Positions 1 to 5,864 of a DNA stretch of 6,823 bases are shown here, one piece after another. This DNA comes from JAVBOV01 sp031550205. Lineage in GTDB: Bacteria; Pseudomonadota; Alphaproteobacteria; RF32; CAG-239. The position numbers and the translations under genes were made by a program. Under the pieces are notes generated by a model. That model saw nothing but the letters and a program-made list of their open reading frames with translations. It was not told the DNA's origin and did not search any database. The DNA lies in contig JAVBOV010000075.1 of NCBI GenBank assembly GCA_031550205.1, forward strand, positions 1 through 6,823, in the 5' to 3' direction. The first letter of the stretch is position 1. The number at the start of each line of letters is the position of its first letter.

Positions 1-633
1 ATCTGAGGCCAGGCCTAAGACGGTTTGCCCATTTTTGGGATAAGCCCAGCCGTAATAATCAGTTAAGTCTTTATCAAAAAAACATTCTAAATTTGTTGAT
101 GGTTGGCCATAGATTTCTTGAATGGAAATGTAGGTTTTTAATTTTAAACCAGGAAAGAAAATTTGGCGCACGGTTGACTTGGCGCCGTCGGCACCAACGA
201 TTATTTTGGCTTTGATTTCATTGTTGATGAGGAAGTGGCCGGGTTGGGAGATGATGCTCTTAACACGGTAGTTGAACTTTTTTTCACAAATCAAACCTTC
301 AATTAGAAAGCGGTCGAATTTTTCGCGGTTGATGTTGAGATAATTTCTTTTATAGAATCTGGTTAGACCGGTGTTTAAATCAGTGGTTTTGACTTGGTTT
401 GATTGGAAATCATCAATAATGTCTGCGGGAAGTTTTAAGCCGATTTTTTTTAAGAACTTTTGGCTTTGCGGAGCTAACAGTCCGCCGCAGCTTTTTAATA
501 AGTCGCCTTGTTGATAGGGGCGGTCTAAGGGGCGCGAATCGATTAGAATTACCGATTGGTCTTTGCAAAGCCTTGCAAGCATTGAACCGGCGGGGCCGGC
601 GCCGATGATTGCTATGTCATACAATTTTGACAT
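1..633 (-). CDS. Geranylgeranyl reductase family FAD-dependent oxidoreductase (partial, C-terminus outside window)
   Basis: The 211 visible residues form the N-terminal half or more of a p-hydroxybenzoate-hydroxylase-fold flavoprotein. Seen: an FAD-binding Rossmann start at residues 5-22 (GAGPAG at 11-16) ending in Asp32 where Glu is more usual; CGGLLAP at 49-55, matching the conserved Cys-Gly-Gly region of geranylgeranyl-reductase-like proteins; NREKFDRFL at 102-110; and the second FAD motif GADGAKSTVR at 147-156. At 194-209, YGWAYP followed by seven residues and GLA resembles the YxWxFP-x7/8-GxG substrate motif of archaeal geranylgeranyl reductases. The family reduces C=C bonds of isoprenoid chains (membrane lipids, quinones, chlorophyll side chain), but many bacterial members have no known substrate, so the reaction is not assigned. 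The ATG at 633 is chosen because the Rossmann strand begins five residues later and the next in-frame ATG (residue 18) would destroy it. The start lies 17 bp inside the helicase gene and no strong Shine-Dalgarno is seen, suggesting coupled translation. Family members usually have about 350-400 residues, so roughly half may be missing. Confidence 0.85.
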   Translation of the reverse strand, partial: MSKLYDIAIIGAGPAGSMLARLCKDQSVILIDSRPLDRPYQQGDLLKSCGGLLAPQSQKFLKKIGLKLPADIIDDFQSNQVKTTDLNTGLTRFYKRNYLNINREKFDRFLIEGLICEKKFNYRVKSIISQPGHFLINNEIKAKIIVGADGAKSTVRQIFFPGLKLKTYISIQEIYGQPSTNLECFFDKDLTDYYGWAYPKNGQTVLGLASD

Positions 634-2866
634 AGTTGCTCATTACCATTTTCCAGCCGTTTTTGAAGAAATATACGCCAAGTTTATTGCCTTCGACTTT
701 GGTGATTTTGCCGTAACCGAATTGCTGGTGATATACTTTGGCGCCTACTAAGTTTTCAGGCTCGGAATAGTCCGCTTCATAGGAGAAGCGGTCAACTCCT
801 CCCTTTGGGGAGGAGGGGGATTTTAGATTTTGGATTTTAGATTTTTGATTGTTGATGGGGGTTGGGCTGTAGAAATATTGGCTGGCGTTGTTGCAGAGTT
901 CCAGGCAAGGAGTTGGCAGTTCGTTGATGAAGCGCGACGGCTGGTTGTTTTGTAATTGGCCGTAAATATAGCGGTTTAAGGCAGTTGAAATATATAAGTC
1001 TTTTTTGGCGCGGGTAATGGCAACATAGGCCAGTCTTCTTTCTTCTTCCAAGGCCTCTTGGCCGCCTTCATCCAGAGCTCTTTGGTGCGGAAACAGGCCT
1101 TCTTCCCAGCCGGGCAAAAAGACCAAGTCAAACTCCAAACCTTTGGCGGAATGCAGGGTAATCAGCTGCACTTTATTGGGGTCGTTGGCATCATCGGCAT
1201 CCATTACCAGGCTGACGTGTTCCATAAATTCTATAAGGTTGGCGAAGGCGTCTTTATCGCTCATAACGTTGATAAGCGCATATAGGTTTTCCAAGCGGCC
1301 GGGAGCTTCAGGTGATTTGTCGTTTTTGAGCATTTCAATATAGCCGCAGTCTTCTAAGACCATGGAGGCTAAATCGCCGGTGTCCAAGTGTTCAACCTCT
1401 TGGCGCCAACGCTCAAAGTTTTCCGTCAGTTCGGTTAAAGAGGTTTGGGCTTTGCCGGAAAGCGGTGCGGTTTGGGCTGCCTCATATAAGGAAAGGTGCT
1501 TTTGCTTGGCAATTTCAAAAAGTTTTTCAACCGATTTGCCGCCGATGCCGCGAGCGGGTTTGTTGATGATGCGCTCAAAGGCCAAATCATCGGAGGGCTG
1601 CAAGATAACGCGAAAATAGGATAGAGCGTCTTTAATTTCGGCGCGTTCATAAAATTTTAGGCCGCCGACAACCTTATAAGGAATTGCTTCTTCCATAAAT
1701 TTATCTTCAAATGCGCGAGTTTGAGCGGCGGTTCTGACCAAAATGGCAATGTCGGAATATTTGAAACCGCGCCGGGCGGAGCTTTCAATTTCTTCAGCCA
1801 CATATTTTGCTTCTTCTTTGCCGTCATACAGGCTGACGACTTTTACTTTGTTGTTTTCAGCCTTTAGGGCAGGGGAATTGGAAGCTACCTGCAGGGTTTT
1901 GCCCAAGCGTCCTTCATTGTGTTTGATGAGGTTGGAGGCAACGGCCAGAATGTTGGCAGTGGAACGGTAGTTTTGCTCCAGGCGGATGATTTTGGCATCC
2001 GGAAAATCTTTTTCAAATTTTAAGATGTTTTCAATTTCAGCGCCGCGCCAGGAATAGATTGATTGATCGTCATCGCCTACGCAGCAGAGGTTGCGATATT
2101 TTTGCGCCAGCAGGCGCAGGAGCAGATATTGGGTGACGTTGGTGTCTTGATATTCATCAACCATAATATATTTGAAACGGTTTTGATATTCGGCCAGAAT
2201 GTCGGCGTGGGAGAGCAATATGTTTAAGGCATGAAGCAGGATATCGCCAAAGTCAACACAGTTTAATTCCAGCAGGCGGGCTTGATATTTTTGATAAACT
2301 CCGGTTACGATATTTTCTTTAAACTCACCTTTAATTTTATCAGCCGTCAGGCCTTTGTCTTTCCAGCGCTGGATTTTATCAAGCAGGCTTTGCGGCGGAT
2401 ATTTTTTTTCATCAATGCCTTCGGCTTCTAAAATTTGTTTGATGACTCTTTTTTGGTCGTCTTCATTTAAGATGATGAAGTTGGGTTTTAAGCCGGCCAG
2501 TTCGCCGTGTTTTCTTAAGATTTTGACGCAGATGCTGTGGAAGGTGCCGAGCCAGACAGAATCGGCAACGCCGCCAATCATGCCCATAACGCGCTCCTTC
2601 ATCTCTCTGGCAGCGCGGTTGGTGAAGGTGACAACCAGACATTCCCACGGTTTGGCCAAATTATTGGCCAAGATATAGGCCAAACGAGTGGTCAAAACTT
2701 TGGTTTTGCCGGTGCCGGCGCCGGAGAGAACCAAGAGCGGTCCTTCGGTGCAAAGCACGGCTTTTTTTTGCTCAGGGTTGAGCATGTCCAGCCAAGGAAG
2801 AGCAGGCTTGGTAAGAATTGAGATATTGTCTTCAACAAGATCAAATATGTTGTCAGTATTGTTCAT
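617..2866 (-). CDS. uvrD: UvrD/PcrA-type superfamily 1A DNA helicase
   Basis: This 749-residue protein is a complete 3'-5' DNA helicase/translocase of the UvrD/PcrA/Rep family, acting in nucleotide excision repair, mismatch repair or removal of RecA and stalled polymerases. All helicase motifs are present: Q motif LNPEQ (29-33), Walker A GAGTGKT (49-55), Ia VTFTNRAA (79-86), Ib GTFHS (107-111), II VDEYQD (236-241), III GDDDQSIYSWRG (264-275), IV QNYRST (298-303), V TLHSAKGLEFD (570-580) and VI YVAITRA (614-620). A C-terminal Tudor-like domain typical of UvrD/PcrA (about 704-749, VYHQQFGYGKI) binds RNA polymerase in homologues. Length is normal for the family (about 720-780). Residues about 671-690 (Lys/Ser/Pro-rich) are encoded by repeat-like DNA and look like an insertion in the flexible linker. 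The ATG at 2866 has only a weak purine stretch upstream; the Q motif at residue 29 fits this start. The gene ends in TGA and overlaps the next gene by 17 bp. PcrA, UvrD and Rep cannot be separated by eye, so the symbol is a family-level choice. Confidence 0.95.
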   Translation of the reverse strand: MNNTDNIFDLVEDNISILTKPALPWLDMLNPEQKKAVLCTEGPLLVLSGAGTGKTKVLTTRLAYILANNLAKPWECLVVTFTNRAAREMKERVMGMIGGVADSVWLGTFHSICVKILRKHGELAGLKPNFIILNEDDQKRVIKQILEAEGIDEKKYPPQSLLDKIQRWKDKGLTADKIKGEFKENIVTGVYQKYQARLLELNCVDFGDILLHALNILLSHADILAEYQNRFKYIMVDEYQDTNVTQYLLLRLLAQKYRNLCCVGDDDQSIYSWRGAEIENILKFEKDFPDAKIIRLEQNYRSTANILAVASNLIKHNEGRLGKTLQVASNSPALKAENNKVKVVSLYDGKEEAKYVAEEIESSARRGFKYSDIAILVRTAAQTRAFEDKFMEEAIPYKVVGGLKFYERAEIKDALSYFRVILQPSDDLAFERIINKPARGIGGKSVEKLFEIAKQKHLSLYEAAQTAPLSGKAQTSLTELTENFERWRQEVEHLDTGDLASMVLEDCGYIEMLKNDKSPEAPGRLENLYALINVMSDKDAFANLIEFMEHVSLVMDADDANDPNKVQLITLHSAKGLEFDLVFLPGWEEGLFPHQRALDEGGQEALEEERRLAYVAITRAKKDLYISTALNRYIYGQLQNNQPSRFINELPTPCLELCNNASQYFYSPTPINNQKSKIQNLKSPSSPKGGVDRFSYEADYSEPENLVGAKVYHQQFGYGKITKVEGNKLGVYFFKNGWKMVMSNYVKIV
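796..845. repeat. Hairpin plus 13-bp direct repeat inside the helicase gene
   Basis: Two structures lie side by side. CTCCTCCC (796-803) and GGGAGGAG (808-815) form a perfect 8-bp inverted repeat with a 4-base loop. Next to it, GATTTTAGATTTT occurs twice (819-831 and 833-845), one base apart, giving a 14-bp period. On the helicase mRNA this reads without a stop and encodes about 20 residues (671-690) in the linker before the Tudor-like domain. A GC-rich stem joined to AT-rich direct repeats is unlike the surrounding coding sequence and resembles intergenic repeat material. Confidence 0.75.
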
Positions 2867-2872
2867 ATAATG

Positions 2873-2900
2873 TTGTCTTTTGATAATGAAAATGTATATT
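2873..2900 (+). promoter_or_regulatory. Candidate promoter of the TPR-MoxR-DUF58 operon
   Basis: TTGTCT (2873-2878) and TATATT (2895-2900) are separated by 16 bp, giving a plausible sigma-70-type promoter. Transcription would start around 2907, only a few bases before the AGGAG at 2911-2915. An alternative -35, TTGATA (2880-2885), pairs less well with TATGTA (2902-2907). The region is AT-rich, so chance matches are likely; what supports the call is that some promoter must lie within these 58 bp or else transcription comes from further left. Confidence 0.35.
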
Positions 2901-2924
2901 ATATGTATAAAGGAGTTTTGTAAA
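2898..2924 (-). promoter_or_regulatory. Candidate promoter of the helicase gene
   Basis: Read on the minus strand, a perfect TATAAT (-10) occupies 2903-2898. A TTTACA hexamer at 2924-2919 (one mismatch to TTGACA) lies upstream with a short 15-bp spacer. Transcription would start near 2891, giving a leader of about 25 bases before the ATG at 2866. The -10 is convincing; the -35 is less so because of the spacer. The element overlaps the opposing promoter and ribosome binding site of the TPR gene. Confidence 0.45.
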
Positions 2925-3836
2925 ATGCAAAATGGAAAATATTTAACAAAAGCCTCAAAAACTTTTCAGGCCGGTGATAATGCCTGGCACGGCGGGCTTT
3001 ATGACGATGCAAGGCGCCACTATGCGGAGGCGGTAAAGCTGTATCAGGCGGATGCCGATTTTGAGGGGGAAGCCATTGTCTGGCAGCGCCTGGGAGAGCT
3101 GGAATTGTCGCTGGACGGCTTTAAGCCGGCTCTGGAGGCTTTTGATAAAGCTGCGGCTTTGGTCAAAGATGAGCCGGAGGCGCAAAATACCTACGGGCAG
3201 ATTTTGATAGATGCTGCCAAACTTTATACGGTTAAGAATGATTTGAAAAAAGCATTGAGCGTTTTGAAGCAGGCCGAAGAGGTGTTGAGCGCCATCGGCA
3301 GCAACATTGCACTTGGCGACGCATATGACCAGAAAGCTTATGTTTATTTGATGGAAAACAAAACATTGCCGGCAATTGAGGCTTATGAGAAGGCGGTTAT
3401 GTGTTTTAAGAAAGAGCGGGTGGGGATTAAGGAGGCTTCTTCTCTGCGTGCGCTGGCTCGTTTGAAAATGCAGGAAAAAAGCTATGACGAGGCGCATGAC
3501 CTGCTGGAAAGGTGCCGCGACTTATATCGTGAAAACGGCGATATTCTGGGCGAGGCATCGGCGCTTTCAGCCATCGGTACGCTGCGCTATATTATCAACG
3601 ATATTAATAATGCGCGCAAAGCTTTGATGAAATCTGTTTTTCTATATGGCAGGGTTTCTCATCATTTTGCCGAGGCCGAGGCCTTGTTATATTTGGCCAG
3701 AGTTGAAACCACGCCCGAAAAAGGCGATTTGGAGCGGGCTAAGGCGCATTATAAGCGCTCGATTGAGCTGTTTTCGTTTCTGCATAATGAAGAAATGAAA
3801 AAAGCGGTTTTAGAAGAATATGAAAGCAAATTTTAA
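2925..3836 (+). CDS. TPR-repeat protein upstream of MoxR
   Basis: The product has 303 residues and is almost entirely helical tetratricopeptide-type repeats, so it should be a soluble cytoplasmic protein-protein interaction scaffold. About seven repeat units can be traced: roughly 10-43, 49-82, 93-126, 131-164, 170-204, 209-243 and 251-286. Their lengths vary (about 34-42 residues), and several helices begin GEA or GDA after a short turn, as in the longer TPR subtype. No signal peptide, membrane segment or catalytic motif is seen. The ATG at 2925 is chosen because AGGAG (2911-2915) sits 9 bases upstream; the frame is open back to 2880 with earlier start codons (2880 TTG, 2886 and 2892 ATG) but none has a ribosome binding site. 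It is the first gene of a tight plus-strand run, 11 bp ahead of moxR, which suggests a scaffold or adaptor role for the MoxR/DUF58 pair. The specific function is unknown. Confidence 0.88.
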   Translation: MQNGKYLTKASKTFQAGDNAWHGGLYDDARRHYAEAVKLYQADADFEGEAIVWQRLGELELSLDGFKPALEAFDKAAALVKDEPEAQNTYGQILIDAAKLYTVKNDLKKALSVLKQAEEVLSAIGSNIALGDAYDQKAYVYLMENKTLPAIEAYEKAVMCFKKERVGIKEASSLRALARLKMQEKSYDEAHDLLERCRDLYRENGDILGEASALSAIGTLRYIINDINNARKALMKSVFLYGRVSHHFAEAEALLYLARVETTPEKGDLERAKAHYKRSIELFSFLHNEEMKKAVLEEYESKF

Positions 3837-3847
3837 GAGAGGGATTT

Positions 3848-4840
3848 ATGTCTGATACATCTAAAAAAATTATAGGCTTAAAAGATTATATGGAAACCCA
3901 GATTATCGGCCAGGAAGACTTGATTAAGAAGCTTTTTATGGCGCTTTTGGCCGATGGACACGTGCTGGTTGAGGGAGCGCCCGGATTGGCCAAGACCAAA
4001 GCGATTAAGCTTTTGGCATCGATGATTTCAGGCGAGTATAACCGAATTCAGTTTACGCCTGATCTGCTTCCATCGGATATTACGGGAAGCGAGATTTATG
4101 TTGCACAAAAATCGCAGTTTGAGTTTAGGCAGGGGCCGGTTTTTGCCAATTTGGTTTTGGCAGACGAAATTAACCGAAGCCCGGCGAAAGTTCAGTCGGC
4201 GCTTTTGGAGGCCATGGCCGAGCGTCAGGTGAGCTATAACAGCAAGAAATATGAATTGCCCGATTTGTTTATGGTAATGGCCACCCAAAACCCGATTGAG
4301 CATGAGGGCACATATAATCTGCCGGAAGCGCAGCTGGACCGCTTTCTTTTGTATGTGAGAATCGGTCAGCCGACTCTGGATGCGGAAAGAAAAATTTTGG
4401 AAATTATGCGCCGCGACGCCGGAATTGCCTGCGCGGATGATGCCAGCTGCTGGGTGGACACCAACAAAAAACCGAAGGTTATAAAGATTGACGATATTAT
4501 GGCGGCGCGCCAGGAAGTGCTTTTGGTGCATATGAGCGAGGCGCTGGAAGAATATTTGCTGCAGCTGGTGATTGCCACCCGCGAACCGGGCAGATATGAT
4601 GAAGATTTGGCTCGTTTGATTTCGTTTGGAGCCAGCCCGAGAGCCACTTTTGCTTTGGATGTCTGCGCCAAAATCAACGCCTGGCTTGAGGGCAGAGAAT
4701 TTGTGGTTCCGGAAGATATTCATGCGGTGGTTAAAGATGCTTTGCGTCACCGCATTATTCTTTCTTTTGAGGCGCAGGCTGAAAATATTACGACCGATGA
4801 TGTGATTGACAAGATTTTGAAGATTGTTCCTTTGCCGTAG
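3848..4840 (+). CDS. MoxR-family AAA+ ATPase
   Basis: This 330-residue protein is a complete MoxR AAA+ ATPase (family usual about 310-340), a class that acts as a chaperone-like remodeler working with vWA-domain partners. Motifs seen: Walker A GAPGLAKT (43-50); the MoxR signature FTPDLLPSDITGSEIY (69-84); Walker B LVLADE (102-107) followed by INRSPAKVQSALLEAM; sensor 1 ATQNP (145-149); the arginine-finger region LDRF (163-166, Arg165); and sensor 2 ASPRA (262-266, Arg265). A less conserved stretch at about 190-215, with Cys195 and Cys201, links the ATPase core to the lid. The ATG at 3848 follows GAGAGGG (3837-3843) by 4 bases. The gene starts 11 bp after the TPR gene and is followed after 37 bp by the DUF58 gene, the standard partner of this family. 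The protein is expected to form a cytoplasmic hexamer; its client is not identifiable here. Confidence 0.95.
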   Translation: MSDTSKKIIGLKDYMETQIIGQEDLIKKLFMALLADGHVLVEGAPGLAKTKAIKLLASMISGEYNRIQFTPDLLPSDITGSEIYVAQKSQFEFRQGPVFANLVLADEINRSPAKVQSALLEAMAERQVSYNSKKYELPDLFMVMATQNPIEHEGTYNLPEAQLDRFLLYVRIGQPTLDAERKILEIMRRDAGIACADDASCWVDTNKKPKVIKIDDIMAARQEVLLVHMSEALEEYLLQLVIATREPGRYDEDLARLISFGASPRATFALDVCAKINAWLEGREFVVPEDIHAVVKDALRHRIILSFEAQAENITTDDVIDKILKIVPLP

Positions 4841-4845
4841 GCAAA

Positions 4846-4870
4846 AGTGGTCAGGGGCAGTGGTCAGGGG
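4846..4870. repeat. 12-bp tandem repeat between moxR and the DUF58 gene
   Basis: AGTGGTCAGGGG occurs at 4846-4857 and again, identical, at 4859-4870, separated by a single C, so the period is 13 bp. It is followed by TCAGTG (4871-4876), which looks like the beginning of another partial copy. The repeat fills most of the 37-bp gap between the moxR stop and the DUF58 start, and its second copy contains the AGGGG that serves as ribosome binding site. Confidence 0.85.
4866..4870 (+). promoter_or_regulatory. Ribosome binding site of the DUF58 gene, located in the repeat
   Basis: AGGGG ends 7 bases before the ATG at 4878, a good Shine-Dalgarno distance. It decides the start: the frame is open upstream with TTG at 4824 and GTG at 4860, but neither gives a family-like N-terminus. 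The same AGGGG in the first repeat copy (4853-4857) is too far away to serve this ATG. Confidence 0.65.
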
Positions 4871-4877
4871 TCAGTGT

Positions 4878-5789
4878 ATGTTTGATAAAATTGCAAATAA
4901 GCTGTTGAAGAAGGCTGAGCGTAAGGGGTTCGGCGATGGGTTGTTTGTGAGCGTGGAAGAGCTGTTGGAGCAGCAAAAATATACCAAATATTTGCAAAAA
5001 TATAAGCTTAGCTCGCATGATAATGGTGATATTGTTTCGGTTTTTAAGGGGCGCGGCATTGAGCTTGACGAGGTGCGTAAATATGATTTTAATGATGATG
5101 CGCGCGATATTGAATGGCGGGTTACGGCTCGAAAGCAGTCTCCTTATACCAAAATATATACTCAGGAAAAAAACCATGAGATATATGTGCTTTTGGATTT
5201 GTCTTCCTCAATGTTTTTTGGCACCATTGAGGAGCTAAAATCGGTTAAGGCGGCAAAAATGGCGGCGCTTTTGGGCTGGGCGGCTCTGGAGAACAAAGAC
5301 CGCTTCGGCTGCGTGGTTTTTAACGGTTCCAAGTTTATCATGTTTAAGGCCGGAAACCGCCGCGATAATTTGCTGGCGCTGTTTAAGCATATTTCTTCAG
5401 CTTCTCAGGAGGGCCTTAAAAATAAGGAATTTTCAACATCAAGCCTTTTAAAACCGCTGCAGATTTTGAGCAAGAATATTAAGCACAAAGCCACGGTTTT
5501 TGTGATTTCAGACTTTCAGGGCTGGTCGGATGCAGTGGCAAAAAGCTTGGCGATGCTTGCCAAAAGTTCCAGGGTTTATTGTTTGGACGTTGCAGACTCT
5601 TTGGAAGAAATGCCGCCCAGACCTGGTGAATATATGGTTAAAAACCAGAAAGAAGGGTTGGTGTTTGACAGCTACGGCAAAAGTTTTCAGGCGGAGTATG
5701 TTAAGCATTTTGCGGATAAGAGGCAGAAAATTGAGAGCTTTTGCAGAAAATATGGGGCAAAATATGTTAAGATTAAAAATAGCTTTTAA
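4878..5789 (+). CDS. DUF58 / von Willebrand factor A-like domain protein
   Basis: This 303-residue protein belongs to the DUF58 family, the usual genetic partner of MoxR ATPases. The family signature is clear at about 58-85: GRG, then ELDEVRKYD, then DDARDIEWRVTAR, followed by a YTQEKN segment. A vWA-like fold follows, with a MIDAS metal-site motif DLSSS (Asp107, Ser109, Ser111) and a later strand-end aspartate in VISDFQGW (Asp212). No signal peptide or membrane helix is present, matching the short soluble class of DUF58 proteins rather than the longer ones with N-terminal membrane helices. The ATG at 4878 is preferred over the upstream TTG (4824) and GTG (4860) because of the AGGGG 7 bases before it and because the extra residues would be encoded by repeat DNA. 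It is probably co-transcribed with moxR. The likely role is a metal-dependent adaptor between the MoxR hexamer and its client; this is inferred from the family, and the client is unknown. Confidence 0.93.
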   Translation: MFDKIANKLLKKAERKGFGDGLFVSVEELLEQQKYTKYLQKYKLSSHDNGDIVSVFKGRGIELDEVRKYDFNDDARDIEWRVTARKQSPYTKIYTQEKNHEIYVLLDLSSSMFFGTIEELKSVKAAKMAALLGWAALENKDRFGCVVFNGSKFIMFKAGNRRDNLLALFKHISSASQEGLKNKEFSTSSLLKPLQILSKNIKHKATVFVISDFQGWSDAVAKSLAMLAKSSRVYCLDVADSLEEMPPRPGEYMVKNQKEGLVFDSYGKSFQAEYVKHFADKRQKIESFCRKYGAKYVKIKNSF

Positions 5790-5792
5790 TTA

Positions 5793-5821
5793 TTGACAAA
5801 AAAATTACGAAATGGTATATT
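5793..5821 (+). promoter_or_regulatory. Strong sigma-70-type promoter of the second TPR gene
   Basis: A perfect TTGACA (5793-5798) and TATATT (5816-5821) are separated by exactly 17 bp, and TG at 5813-5814 one base before the -10 makes it an extended -10 promoter. It begins 4 bp after the DUF58 stop codon. Transcription would start near 5828, giving a leader of about 37 bases. This is the best promoter in the window and implies separate expression of the downstream TPR gene. Confidence 0.75.
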
Positions 5822-5829
5822 GAACTTTG

Positions 5830-5849
5830 AAATTATTAACATATAATTT
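5830..5849. repeat. AT-only inverted repeat in the leader of the second TPR gene
   Basis: AAATTAT (5830-5836) and ATAATTT (5843-5849) are perfect 7-bp arms around a 6-base centre. The repeat begins right after the predicted transcription start and ends just before the ribosome binding site. It could be an operator or a weak leader hairpin. In such AT-rich DNA a chance palindrome of this size is quite possible. It also overlaps a TATAAT (5842-5847) that could be a second -10. Confidence 0.4.
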
Positions 5850-5864
5850 GTGAGAGAGCAAAAA

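Noticed and set aside
563..751. 62-codon plus-strand frame over the uvrD/flavoprotein overlap
   Set aside because: It is antisense to two well-supported genes at their junction, and its translation shows no recognisable domain.
796..815. Hairpin as a transcription terminator for a plus-strand transcript
   Set aside because: It lies inside the uvrD coding sequence with no plus-strand gene ending there, and the following bases are not an uninterrupted T run.
2880..2924. Upstream starts for the first TPR gene (TTG 2880, ATG 2886, ATG 2892)
   Set aside because: None has a Shine-Dalgarno site, they overlap the likely promoter, and the ATG at 2925 has AGGAG 9 bases upstream.
2955..3497. 180-codon open frame on the minus strand opposite the first TPR gene
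   Set aside because: The plus-strand frame has clear TPR repeats and a ribosome binding site; the minus-strand product is low in recognisable features.
4028..4750. Long open frame (240 codons) on the minus strand opposite moxR
   Set aside because: It lies fully inside a gene with every MoxR motif; its translation has no recognisable domain and is a codon-usage shadow.
4824..4877. N-terminal extension of the DUF58 protein from TTG at 4824
   Set aside because: It would overlap moxR, lacks a ribosome binding site, and adds residues encoded by the tandem repeat; the ATG at 4878 has AGGGG at good spacing.
5770..5805. Possible terminator after the DUF58 gene (A/T-rich runs around AGCTTTTAAT)
   Set aside because: Only an imperfect AT-rich stem can be drawn, with no GC-rich stem followed by a T run, and the promoter -35 lies here instead.
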